64,000 nt of DNA from M3007 sp046296435. Lineage in GTDB: Bacteria > Bacteroidota > Bacteroidia > Chitinophagales > Saprospiraceae. Positions 45,589 to 53,784 of this stretch are shown here, in pieces. The stretch's first letter is position 1; each line of letters starts with the position of its first letter. The notes under the pieces are model-generated. The model had not been told where the DNA came from. It saw nothing but the letters and a program-made list of their open reading frames with translations, and did no database searches. The translations under genes and the position numbers were made by a program. The DNA lies in NCBI GenBank assembly GCA_046296435.1, contig JBKBLI010000003.1, positions 1 to 64,000 of the forward strand, read 5' to 3'.

Positions 45589-48522
45589 TTACCATTTAAA
45601 ACGAAGGCCGACCTCGCCGGTCATACCAAAGAACTCGCGTTCGCTGATCAGATTTCTTCTTCCAACAAAAGCGGCTTCGGGTTGATTGCTGATGTTGTTG
45701 AGGTTGAAAAAAGCGGCCCAGCGTTTGTTGATCTTTTGCTGGATGGCCAGGTCCCAACGCACCGACCGATCAGTAAAAGCGTCCAACTCCGCACGCTCGC
45801 CTACCTGCGCCAGGCTGTTCTCTTGAAGCCCCATAGAAACCCGTCCCGAAAAGCCCTGCCACTCGTATCCCAATTGCAGATTGGCGATGAAGTTGGCTTG
45901 CCCCGGCGCGCGACCGGCGCGCACTGTGTCGATGACCTCCGTGAAGAAAAAGGGCGGGGTTACAGGGTCGAAATAATTTCGAATATCAAAGAACGGCACC
46001 TGCGTGGAAGAGCGCACCAAAGTGACATTGGCGCCAACGATGATCCCTTTCCACCAGCCCCTCAGACTGCGCAGGTTACTTTGGAAATCCACTTCCAGGC
46101 CGCGCACTTCCGTAGCGCCGGGCAGATTGATCGGCTGATTGAGTTGGTATCCGGCAAAGGGGCCGCTGATGATGGTCGAACGGCTTTGCACATCCACGTT
46201 GGCCAGCCGTTTGTAAAACCCACCGACCGTGAGCAGTCCGTATCGGTTGTAGAAGTACATGAATGCGTCGTAGTTCCACGCCGTCGTATGTCGCAGGTCG
46301 GGGCGTCCGCGACTGATGCGCGGCGGGTTCTGCGGGATGGTAATCTCCCAGGGTACGAGATTGAAAAAGTCAGGGCGATTGAGCGACTTGGTCGCCGCCA
46401 GACGCACATCCCACCAGGGAGTAATCTTATAGCGCAGGTGAACCATCGGCAGCCATTCGCGATAACCCGAGGCGGCGCGGACATCTACCGGCGGGCGCTG
46501 GGTGGCGGCGTCTCCATCCTCCGGATCGTTCATGGCGAAACTCACGCTGCGGTAGTCCTGTCCGGTTTTTTCATAGCGCAGGCCTCCCATGAGCATCAAG
46601 CGTTTGCCCAAATTGAGCTCAGACATTAGGTAGCCTGCGCGAATGCGTTCTACGCCGAGGTAATCCTGAGCGTCCACCTCTTTGTTGGTATCGTATTCCA
46701 TGCGGTAGCGCTCAAAGTAAGCCCTCACCTTGTCCATGTCGATCAAGCCATCGTAGCGCAGGGTGTCGCCTGGCTGATAATTTGTCCCCCAAAAGGCGTT
46801 ATACATTGACATGTCTCGCTCGCCCACTACCACAAAGTGAGGCGAGTTGGCCGGCATCAATTCGAAGCGCCCGTTGAGAAAGCCCGGGTTGGTGTAGTCG
46901 CCTAAAAAATTGATCATGTAAGCCCGCTTGTTGTTGTCCAGCAGGAAAAGGTCCGGATTCTGGCCCGGATAGTTTTGCGTGGGGAGGTAAGGCTGCGACC
47001 AGATCTGCGTATTGTCGCGTTCGCGTCCATTTTGGCGGTACTTGACGCCGGCTTTCAGGTAGCCATTCAGCCAGGAAAAGGGCTTGATGTCGTAGCGCAG
47101 GTCTGCCTGAATCGTGGCGTTGTAATCGCTGACGCTCTGCGTGGTGAACCGGGTATCGTGCAGCAGGGTGCGATTCAGGTCGTTTTTGTAACCCAGCACC
47201 AATATATCCGGCCCCTGCGAGTCGTCGTGATCCGCCGTGAGGGCGGCGGTTTCGCGGAAGCGCATGTCCAGACTCCAGGGCATATCTTGTAGGGTCTGGC
47301 TGTAAGAACCGCGCCAACTGAAGGTCAGCGGGCCGACGTAGTGCTCGCCGGATAGGGAATTGGCCCACAGATTCGTGTTCTGATTGAATTCCCGGATACT
47401 GTACTCCATTTGACCCTCCGCCGAGCGAAAACTGCGCCGCCTGCGCAGCGCGTCGCGCCGTGTGTAGCCCCAAAAGCTATTGGCCACAATGAAACCTTTG
47501 TCCAATTGATAATCGAGCGTAGCGCTGGCGCCCGCCCGTTTGCGCAATTCAATTTGATCGGTAAGCGTCACCGAAGCCGCCCGTATGATGGCGCTGTCGT
47601 TGACGATGTCGCTGAAGTAATAGTTGCCGCCCAGGTCGTGCGAACTGCGGTCTGCTTCCTGATAGTTGGCCGTGAGGATGACGCCAAAGCGGTTGTCCAA
47701 AAATCGGTTGCTCATCGTCGCGCTACTGCGCCAGGGGCCGAATTTCTCGCTCAACCCATTGTAACCGCCAAACAAACGTCCTTCGCCTTTGAACCCCTTA
47801 TCAGCTTTTTTTACCGAGAAATTGACCGTGCCGCCTACCGCGTCGCCGTCCATATCAGGCCGAATCGCCTTGAATAGTTCTACGCCTGCCAACATATCGG
47901 GGCTGACCATGCTCAAGTCCACCGAGCGGTCGTCGCCGTCGGTCGAAGGTATGCGCTCGCCGTTGATAGTGACCGAAGCAAAACGCGGCGATAAGCCGCG
48001 GATCACCACCCGCTGACCCTCGCCCGCATCCCGCTGCACCGATACGCCTGCCAGGCGCCCGATGGCCTCCGCGGCGTTTTGATCGGGCAACTCCTGCAAC
48101 TTTTCCTTGGAGATGACATTCACGATCGTGTTCGAATTGATCTGCTGGTTGATCGCCGCCTGCTGGCCTTGCGCTTGCGCGCTGATCACCACTTCTGAGA
48201 CCGACATTGAGGCCTCTCCGATCTGCAGATCGAGCGCGTAGGTTCCGCCGGACTCAAAAGTAAATACGCGCTCTTGCGATTGATACCCAGTGTAGCTCAC
48301 CCGCACCAGATACGCGCCCGAAGGAATATTCACTACCCGATAAAAACCGTCGGCATTGGCGATAGCCCCCAGTTGGAGTTCGGGCAACGCCACTGTTGCA
48401 AAGCCCAGGGCTTCGCCGGTCGCAGCGTCGGTTATCTTGCCGGTCAAAACCGCGTTTTGCGCGCTGAGGGCGACGACGGGCAGCGTACAGATCAACCAAA
48501 CTATCCAAATCTTTGAAGACAT
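45589..48522 (-). CDS. TonB-dependent receptor (carbohydrate-type, no SusD partner)
   Basis: Outer-membrane active import channel, 977 residues. Signal peptide to about residue 22 (LSAQ), a carboxypeptidase-like regulatory domain (LTGKITDAATGEALGFATVALPEL over about 25-110), a plug domain (NVISKEKLQELPDQNAAEAIGRLAGVSVQRD; VVIRGLSPRFASVTINGERIP; IRPDMDGDAVGGTVNF), and a beta-barrel ending GEVGLRFKW. The plug resembles the Xanthomonas/Caulobacter-type carbohydrate receptors. Instead of SusD it is followed after 15 bp by a type IX-exported beta-helix protein. Likely cargo is oligogalacturonides, inferred from the surrounding uxu/GH28 genes. Confidence 0.92.
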   Translation of the reverse strand: MSSKIWIVWLICTLPVVALSAQNAVLTGKITDAATGEALGFATVALPELQLGAIANADGFYRVVNIPSGAYLVRVSYTGYQSQERVFTFESGGTYALDLQIGEASMSVSEVVISAQAQGQQAAINQQINSNTIVNVISKEKLQELPDQNAAEAIGRLAGVSVQRDAGEGQRVVIRGLSPRFASVTINGERIPSTDGDDRSVDLSMVSPDMLAGVELFKAIRPDMDGDAVGGTVNFSVKKADKGFKGEGRLFGGYNGLSEKFGPWRSSATMSNRFLDNRFGVILTANYQEADRSSHDLGGNYYFSDIVNDSAIIRAASVTLTDQIELRKRAGASATLDYQLDKGFIVANSFWGYTRRDALRRRRSFRSAEGQMEYSIREFNQNTNLWANSLSGEHYVGPLTFSWRGSYSQTLQDMPWSLDMRFRETAALTADHDDSQGPDILVLGYKNDLNRTLLHDTRFTTQSVSDYNATIQADLRYDIKPFSWLNGYLKAGVKYRQNGRERDNTQIWSQPYLPTQNYPGQNPDLFLLDNNKRAYMINFLGDYTNPGFLNGRFELMPANSPHFVVVGERDMSMYNAFWGTNYQPGDTLRYDGLIDMDKVRAYFERYRMEYDTNKEVDAQDYLGVERIRAGYLMSELNLGKRLMLMGGLRYEKTGQDYRSVSFAMNDPEDGDAATQRPPVDVRAASGYREWLPMVHLRYKITPWWDVRLAATKSLNRPDFFNLVPWEITIPQNPPRISRGRPDLRHTTAWNYDAFMYFYNRYGLLTVGGFYKRLANVDVQSRSTIISGPFAGYQLNQPINLPGATEVRGLEVDFQSNLRSLRGWWKGIIVGANVTLVRSSTQVPFFDIRNYFDPVTPPFFFTEVIDTVRAGRAPGQANFIANLQLGYEWQGFSGRVSMGLQENSLAQVGERAELDAFTDRSVRWDLAIQQKINKRWAAFFNLNNISNQPEAAFVGRRNLISEREFFGMTGEVGLRFKW

Positions 48523-48640
48523 ACTCAGGTTAGCCTACAATCATTTTGTAAGAAAATCAATCCGATATAAGCACAATACACTGCGCTTTTTATTCCAAGA
48601 CGATAAAAACGAAAGTATCCCTTACAGAGGCTTTGGATAT

Positions 48641-49882
48641 TTACGCTACCCTGCCGCCTCGTCCCGTTTCGCGTTTATTCTCGCTTTTGGAGATGACCAC
48701 CGTTGCTACCGCATTGCCCACAAAATTGGTAACCGCCCGCGCCTCGGACATGAAGCGGTCCACGCCCAACAGCAATGCCAGTCCTTCGACCGGCACCGAC
48801 GGAACGATCGCCAACGTAGAGGCCAAGACCACAAATCCGCCGCCAGTCACGGCCGCCGCTCCTTTCGAAGTCAGCATCAGCACACCCATGATACTCAACT
48901 GTTCGCCTACCGAAAGATCGACCCCGTAGGCCTGCGCCAAAAAAATGACAGCCATCGACAGGTAAATCGTCGTGCCATCCAGATTGAATGAATAACCCGT
49001 CGGAACCACCAACCCCACCACTTCGCGCCGACACCCGTAAGTCTCCAACTTGTGCATCAACTGCGGCAACACCGCCTCTGAGGAAGACGTGCCCAGCACC
49101 AATAGAATCTCTTCGCGCAAGTGACGCAAAAGCCCGGTCAGACTGAAACCCCACCAGCGGCAGATCAACCCCAACACGACAAAAATGAACAGTCCCATCG
49201 TGATGTAAACCGCCAACAGCAGCCGGCCCAGACTCATCAGCACCTCAGGGCCAAATTTGCCTACCGTATAGGCAATCCCGCCAAAGGCGCCCACCGGGGC
49301 CAGGCGCATCACCAGATGCAACACCTTGAAGAGGGCTTTCAGCAGCCGATCAAAAGTGCCGCGAAGATGCGCCCCCGTATCCTGAAGCGAGTTTAGCCCG
49401 ATGCCAAACAACAACGCAAAAAACAGGATCTGCAATACCTCGCCCTCGGCAAAGGCCCGTACCACATTCGACGGCACGATGTGCGTGAAAAAATCAACCC
49501 AGTTCATATTCGTCGCCTTTTCGACATAGCCGCTCACCTTGTCCGCCTGCGCCCCCGAGGTATCTATCCCCCCGCCCGGACGCGTCCAATGCGCCACAAA
49601 TAGCCCAATGAACAACGCAAACGTGGTCACTACCTCAAAGTACAACAGCGCCTTGCCGCCGATGCGCCCCAATTGCTTCATGTCGCCGACGCTCCCCACG
49701 CCCAATACGATCGTCAAAAAGATAACCGGCCCAATCACCATCTTGATCATGTTGATGAACGTATCCGCTACGGGCTTGAGCGAAGCGGCAAAACTCGGGG
49801 CTAAAAGGCCGGTCAAAGCGCCCGCAGCAATAGCAATAAGCACTTGGACATACAGCGTACGCAACAGCGAAGCAAAACGCAT
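48641..49882 (-). CDS. dctA: Dicarboxylate:cation symporter (DctA-like, DAACS family)
   Basis: Inner-membrane sodium- or proton-coupled carrier, 413 residues with about eight membrane spans and two hairpins. Hairpin 1 carries GTSSSEAVLPQLMHKLE. The TM7 motif is GYSFNLDGTTIYLSMA, hairpin 2 TSKGAAAVTGGGFVVLASTLA, and TM8 GVDRFMSEARAVTNFVGNAVAT. These residues fit DctA (C4-dicarboxylates) better than GltP. It sits 18 bp after uxuA, so it is in the uronate operon, which is unusual; it may import fermentation acids or a sugar acid. A T6-GTC-A6 dyad (49894-49908) lies 12 bp upstream of the start, inside the end of uxuA. Confidence 0.9.
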   Translation of the reverse strand: MRFASLLRTLYVQVLIAIAAGALTGLLAPSFAASLKPVADTFINMIKMVIGPVIFLTIVLGVGSVGDMKQLGRIGGKALLYFEVVTTFALFIGLFVAHWTRPGGGIDTSGAQADKVSGYVEKATNMNWVDFFTHIVPSNVVRAFAEGEVLQILFFALLFGIGLNSLQDTGAHLRGTFDRLLKALFKVLHLVMRLAPVGAFGGIAYTVGKFGPEVLMSLGRLLLAVYITMGLFIFVVLGLICRWWGFSLTGLLRHLREEILLVLGTSSSEAVLPQLMHKLETYGCRREVVGLVVPTGYSFNLDGTTIYLSMAVIFLAQAYGVDLSVGEQLSIMGVLMLTSKGAAAVTGGGFVVLASTLAIVPSVPVEGLALLLGVDRFMSEARAVTNFVGNAVATVVISKSENKRETGRGGRVA

Positions 49883-49900
49883 GGCATAAATACTTTTTTG

Positions 49901-51127
49901 TCAAAAAACAGGATACCGCGCATCAGATTCCAAAGCGTGACGCAAACCTATCTCCAGCCCACGCAACTCAGCCAGCCCACGCAGACGCCCAATGGCCGTA
50001 TAACCGGGATTGGCGCCCCGCTTACGCAAATCGTCGAGCATGCGCGCCCCATGGTCCGGCCGCATCGGAATGCGCACATCCTCGCGCCCCACTTCCTTGC
50101 GCCGCTTCTGTTCGCGGATGATGGCCGTCAGCAAACGCGGAGCCTCGGCGCTGCCTTCCAGATGCGCCGTTTCGTAGAAAGAGCCGTCGGATTCGGGCTG
50201 CACGCTGCGCAAATGCAAAAAATGCACCCGCGGGGCGACCTGCCCGAAAAGCCCGGGAACATCGCCATCCGGACGAGACCCCAGGGAGCCGGCGCAAAAG
50301 CAAATACCGTTGCTCTCAGACGCCGATGCCGCCAGCAAGCCGCGCAGGTCGTCGCCCGTACTCACCACTCGCGGCAAGCCAAACAAACCAAACGGCGGAT
50401 CGTCCGGATGAATCGCCAACCGAACCCCCGCCTCTTCCGCCACAGGCCCTACCTCGCTAACAAAATCATACAAGTGTCCGCGCAATTCCGCTTCGCCGAT
50501 CGCCGCATATTCTGCCAACGCCGCCGCAAATCGCTTCAGATCGTAACCTTCCTCCGCGCCGGGCAGCCCAGCCAGAATATTGCGCTTCAGGCGCAGACGC
50601 TCGCGACCTGTTGATCGCTCAAACCACCGGCGGGCCGCCTCGGCCACCTGTGGCGTATAGTCGGCCTCGGCCCCGCGTCGTCGCAACATGAACAGGTCAA
50701 AAGCCGCCAACTGAGACATGTCGAATCGCAATGCCTCAGCGCCGTCCGGCAATTTCCAGCGCAGATCGGTGCGCGTCCAGTCCAGAATGGGCATGAAGTT
50801 GTAACACACCGTCCGGATACCGCAGCGCCCCAAATTGCGCAAGGTCTGCTTGTAGTTTTCAACCAACTTTCTTTTGCCGGCGGCCCCGCGCTTGATATCC
50901 TCGTGCACAGGCACACTCTCCACTACCGCCCAGGGCAAGCCGCCGGCAAGGCATTCGCGCTTGCGCTTTTCGATCTCGTCTATGCTCCATACAACGCCGT
51001 TGGGCAAGTGATGCAAGGCCGTGACAACCGCTTCCGCTCCGGCTTGTGCAATGTAACTCAACTTGACCGGGTCTCCCGGGCCGAACCAACGCCAACTTTG
51101 TAACAAAGTATCCTTGTTATCGCGCAT
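49901..51127 (-). CDS. uxuA: Mannonate dehydratase
   Basis: Dehydrates D-mannonate to 2-keto-3-deoxygluconate in the glucuronate branch. 408 residues, TIM-barrel of the xylose-isomerase-like superfamily: LLQSWRWFGPGDPVKLSYIAQAGA at the N-terminus, VYSIDEI-like VVWSIDEIEKRKREC, GIRTVCYNFMPILDWTRTDL, LAIHPDDPPFGLFGLPRVVST, GICFCAGSLGSRPDGDVPGL, VHFLHLRSVQ and RPDHGARMLDD, all diagnostic. ATG 51127 is preferred to a TTG three codons upstream. It follows uxuB after 131 bp, a spacer with a T7-CG-A7 dyad and a CAATCGTT core beside the ATG. Confidence 0.96.
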   Translation of the reverse strand: MRDNKDTLLQSWRWFGPGDPVKLSYIAQAGAEAVVTALHHLPNGVVWSIDEIEKRKRECLAGGLPWAVVESVPVHEDIKRGAAGKRKLVENYKQTLRNLGRCGIRTVCYNFMPILDWTRTDLRWKLPDGAEALRFDMSQLAAFDLFMLRRRGAEADYTPQVAEAARRWFERSTGRERLRLKRNILAGLPGAEEGYDLKRFAAALAEYAAIGEAELRGHLYDFVSEVGPVAEEAGVRLAIHPDDPPFGLFGLPRVVSTGDDLRGLLAASASESNGICFCAGSLGSRPDGDVPGLFGQVAPRVHFLHLRSVQPESDGSFYETAHLEGSAEAPRLLTAIIREQKRRKEVGREDVRIPMRPDHGARMLDDLRKRGANPGYTAIGRLRGLAELRGLEIGLRHALESDARYPVF

Positions 51128-51189
51128 ACATGACAATCGTTAAGGGTTTCTGTGTATTTTTTTCGCGCACACGCCCTCTAACCGCGCCC

Positions 51190-51205
51190 TTTTTTTCGAA
51201 AAAAA
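51190..51205. repeat. T7-CG-A7 perfect dyad
   Basis: Perfect 16-bp palindrome in the 131-bp spacer between uxuB and uxuA. Confidence 0.65.
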
Positions 51206-51258
51206 GATGAAAAAGGACAGCATGCAGCATGCGCGGCGCCTATCGCAGGGCAAAAAGT

Positions 51259-52077
51259 TCAAACGCCGCTCCATGCCGAAAAGCCGCCGTCAACGGGCGC
51301 GACGATGCCCGATACAAAGCGCGAAGCGTCCGAGCAAAGCCAGATGCAAGTTCCAACCAATTCGTCGGCCTCGCCAAAGCGCCGGAAAGGCGTCTTCCGA
51401 ATGACGTCGGCTCCGCGCTCGGTATATCCGCCGTCGGGCGTAGTGAGTAGGGCGCGATTCTGGTCGGTGACGAAGAAGCCCGGAGCGATGGCGTTTACGC
51501 GGATTCCCTCGCCGAACTTGAGCGCAGTTTCTACGGCCAGCCATTTGGTGAACAGATCGATTGCCGCTTTGGCGCTGGAGTATCCCGGCACGCGGGTGAC
51601 CGCCTGCATGGCGGTCATGGACGATATGTTGATCACAACGCCTTGGCGCTGTCGGGCCATCAGCCGTCCAAAGACCATGGTAGGCAATACGGTTCCATCC
51701 ATATTGAGCGAGAACACGCGCCGAAAATTTTCGTAGGGGTGGTGCTCAAAGAAATTCTCGCCAGGAGGAATGGCGGCGCCCGGTATATTGCCGCCGGCTC
51801 CATTGATCAGGATGTCTAAGCCGCCCCAGGTTTTATCTACTTCCTGTGCGGCCGCTTCGAGGGCTTGCTCGTCGAGCACATCGGCGATCAGGCCAATGGC
51901 CTCGCCGCCTTCGGCTTGTATTCGGGCTACCATGTCGTTGTTCTTCCTGAGGGTACGCCCCAAGATGCCCACACGGGCGCCTCGCTGTGCCAGTGCAAGC
52001 GCCATTGCGCCGCACAAGATGCCCGATCCGCCGGTGATTACGATGCGTTTGTCGCTAACGTCAAATAAAGGGTCCAT
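51259..52077 (-). CDS. uxuB: SDR-family D-mannonate oxidoreductase (fructuronate reductase)
   Basis: NAD(P)-dependent short-chain dehydrogenase, 272 residues, predicted to reduce D-fructuronate to D-mannonate. Cofactor motif TGGSGILCG (about 15-23), INGAGGN (91-97), catalytic Ser near 152 (NISSM), and Y166-SSA-K170. The C-terminus (WLCSDASRFVSGIVAPVDGGF) is typical. Bacillus-type UxuB (YjmF) and Bacteroidota homologues are SDRs, unlike Escherichia coli UxuB, so the position directly upstream of uxuA supports this role. A single SDR might also serve as tagaturonate reductase, since no uxaB is present. It starts 13 bp after the small FecR-like gene. Confidence 0.87.
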   Translation of the reverse strand: MDPLFDVSDKRIVITGGSGILCGAMALALAQRGARVGILGRTLRKNNDMVARIQAEGGEAIGLIADVLDEQALEAAAQEVDKTWGGLDILINGAGGNIPGAAIPPGENFFEHHPYENFRRVFSLNMDGTVLPTMVFGRLMARQRQGVVINISSMTAMQAVTRVPGYSSAKAAIDLFTKWLAVETALKFGEGIRVNAIAPGFFVTDQNRALLTTPDGGYTERGADVIRKTPFRRFGEADELVGTCIWLCSDASRFVSGIVAPVDGGFSAWSGV

Positions 52078-52090
52078 TACTTTTGTTTTT

Positions 52091-52309
52091 TTATTTCAGC
52101 ATGTCTTTGATGCGTTCGAATGCCTTGTCCGGGTCAAAATCGCTATCGGCATGAGAAGGACTTTCCTGCCACACCCAAAACAGCACTTCCATGAAATAGC
52201 TGAATTCGGAGTTGGCAGAACACATCTGCTCCAGTTCGTTAAGCTCCCGTTTTTTCAGACGGCCTGCCAAGAAACGGGCGAGCAGCCGCAAAGCTTTTTC
52301 TTCCGACAT
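52091..52309 (-). CDS. 72-residue protein resembling an isolated FecR N-terminal (anti-sigma) domain
   Basis: Small soluble protein. LLARFLAGRLKKRELNELEQMC, then NSEFSYFMEVLFWVWQES and DFDPDKAFERIKDMLK, resembles the N-terminal cytoplasmic domain of Bacteroidota FecR anti-sigma factors, which starts with xRYLxGxLxxEExxELExW and ends with D-x-D-x-x-x-A-W-x-R-(V/L)K. The protein stops exactly where a membrane helix would begin. No FecR remnant follows; uxuB starts 13 bp downstream. It is therefore either a mini anti-sigma or a relic kept as a complete gene. It is first in the uxuB-uxuA-dctA-receptor operon and divergent from GH28. The resemblance is by eye and needs a profile search. Confidence 0.6.
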   Translation of the reverse strand: MSEEKALRLLARFLAGRLKKRELNELEQMCSANSEFSYFMEVLFWVWQESPSHADSDFDPDKAFERIKDMLK

Positions 52310-52349
52310 GGCTACTTTTTTGATGTAAAGACCGAATTACGGGCGCCAT

Positions 52350-52396
52350 TCCCTGACAAGGTCTTCAGATTTAATTTTGGACAAGGTATTCAGGGA
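52350..52396. promoter_or_regulatory. Nested direct and inverted repeats in the divergent fecR-like/GH28 promoter region
   Basis: GACAAGGT-M-TTCAG occurs twice as a direct repeat (52355-52368 and 52380-52393, one mismatch, 25 bp apart). The outer ends also form an inverted repeat TCCCTGA/TCAGGGA (52350-52356 and 52390-52396). It sits centrally between the two divergent starts, a typical place for a shared operator. Confidence 0.5.
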
Positions 52397-52424
52397 CGCA
52401 GCGACGCATTTGCGTCTTGAAGTT

Positions 52425-53780
52425 ATGATTTATCCATTTTTGCGTTGCAACTTGTGGCTCGTCCTGATCTTTGGGGCGTCTTTGTTGGAGGCTCAGGTTT
52501 ATGATATTCGCCAGTTTGGCGCTTTGAACAAAGCCGGTCATCTAAATACCGCCGCAATACAAGCCGCTATTGACAGCGCGGCGCGCGACGGCGGGGGCGA
52601 GGTGTGGATTCCGGCCGGATCTTACCTGACGGGCACGCTCCAACTGCGCAGCCATGTGGCGCTTAGGCTTTTGCCGGGGGCCGTGCTGTTGGGCAGCGCG
52701 GACATGGACGATTACGACCCCGAGCGTCCGCACCTGATCTATGCCGTCGATTGTGAGAACGTCTCTTTGATCGGCTCGGGACTGATGGACGGACAGGGGC
52801 ATGCTTTTTTCGATACCACGCAACAAATCTGGACGGCAAAAAATCGCCCGACGCCTTGGCTCCTCTTCAAGCGCTGCCGGCGTGTGCGGGTTTGCGACCT
52901 TGAGTTGCGCAATCCACCCTCTCATATCCTTGTTTTAAATGGCTGCGACGACGTGGCCATAGACGGCGTAACCATGCGTGCCGACCCGCGCAGTCCGAAT
53001 ACCGATGGGATCGACATTGTGGATACTAAGGTCGTAGCGATCTCTAACTGCCACCTCAGCGCAGGCGACGATCTGATCTGTCTCAAATCCAACCGCCGCA
53101 TGGTGCAGCATGTGGTGGCGACCAATTGCATATTGCGCAGCGACGATGCGGCGATCAAATTTGGCACCGGTTCGCGCAAAGGCGTGCGCAACTGTGTATT
53201 CAGCAACATCAGCATATACGACACGCGCTATGGGATTGCACTATTTATGACGGACGGCGGCATTTATGAGCATTGCATATTCGACAACATCATCATTCGC
53301 AACGGGTCCCGCTGGGCCAACGACTACCCTATCTTTATTGACATACACCGCCGTTTTGAGCAAAGCCCCATGGGCCGCATCAAAGACCTGAGTTTTACCA
53401 ACATCAATATCCAAAGTCCCGGAAATATATTGGTCGCCGGCCAGCCGGATCATCCGATAGAGGATCTGTTGTTTGATAATGTCAGCTTTACGCTTACGGG
53501 CTGCAACGACTTGAGCCGCTACGCGCAGAAGCCGCGCGGCAACAAATCCCTCAAACCCATACCGGGCTTGCGCGACTACTCCCGCCACGAGACGCACGCC
53601 ATGTTTGCGCATGTGGACGGTCTGCGTCTGCATCGCTGGAAGATCCGCAAAGCCCGCAAGGCGGCGCCTTGTCCGCGCCCTGCGCTCTGGCTGCACGACG
53701 TGCTGCGCCTCGATCAGGACGCGCAGATGGACTTGGGCGCAGATATCAACCCTCAGATTCAAATCACGAACGACAATTAG
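52425..53780 (+). CDS. Glycoside hydrolase family 28 polygalacturonase, secreted
   Basis: Pectin-degrading beta-helix hydrolase, 451 residues. Signal peptide MIYPFLRCNLWLVLIFGASLLEAQ. The fold begins YDIRQFGALNKAGHLNTAAIQ. Catalytic Asp motifs are SPNTDGIDIVD (about residue 192) and LSAGDDLICLKS (about 213), followed by DAAIKFGTGSRKGVRNCVF as the third conserved coil. This copy keeps the motifs more faithfully than the one at 34.9 kb. It is followed after 4 bp by an (alpha/alpha)-toroid protein, so the two form an operon, divergent from the uxu operon. The ATG at 52425 is preferred over a frame opening at 52377 because it begins the signal peptide. Confidence 0.92.
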   Translation: MIYPFLRCNLWLVLIFGASLLEAQVYDIRQFGALNKAGHLNTAAIQAAIDSAARDGGGEVWIPAGSYLTGTLQLRSHVALRLLPGAVLLGSADMDDYDPERPHLIYAVDCENVSLIGSGLMDGQGHAFFDTTQQIWTAKNRPTPWLLFKRCRRVRVCDLELRNPPSHILVLNGCDDVAIDGVTMRADPRSPNTDGIDIVDTKVVAISNCHLSAGDDLICLKSNRRMVQHVVATNCILRSDDAAIKFGTGSRKGVRNCVFSNISIYDTRYGIALFMTDGGIYEHCIFDNIIIRNGSRWANDYPIFIDIHRRFEQSPMGRIKDLSFTNINIQSPGNILVAGQPDHPIEDLLFDNVSFTLTGCNDLSRYAQKPRGNKSLKPIPGLRDYSRHETHAMFAHVDGLRLHRWKIRKARKAAPCPRPALWLHDVLRLDQDAQMDLGADINPQIQITNDN

Positions 53781-53784
53781 CGAT

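Noticed and set aside
44449..46629. 726-codon open frame on the plus strand
   Set aside because: Antisense to the beta-helix and TonB receptor genes, both with clear domains; no signal or motif of its own.
51134..51141. CAATCGTT core beside the uxuA start as an operator
   Set aside because: Only the 8-bp core matches; the flanks do not fit the dyad seen at lacI.
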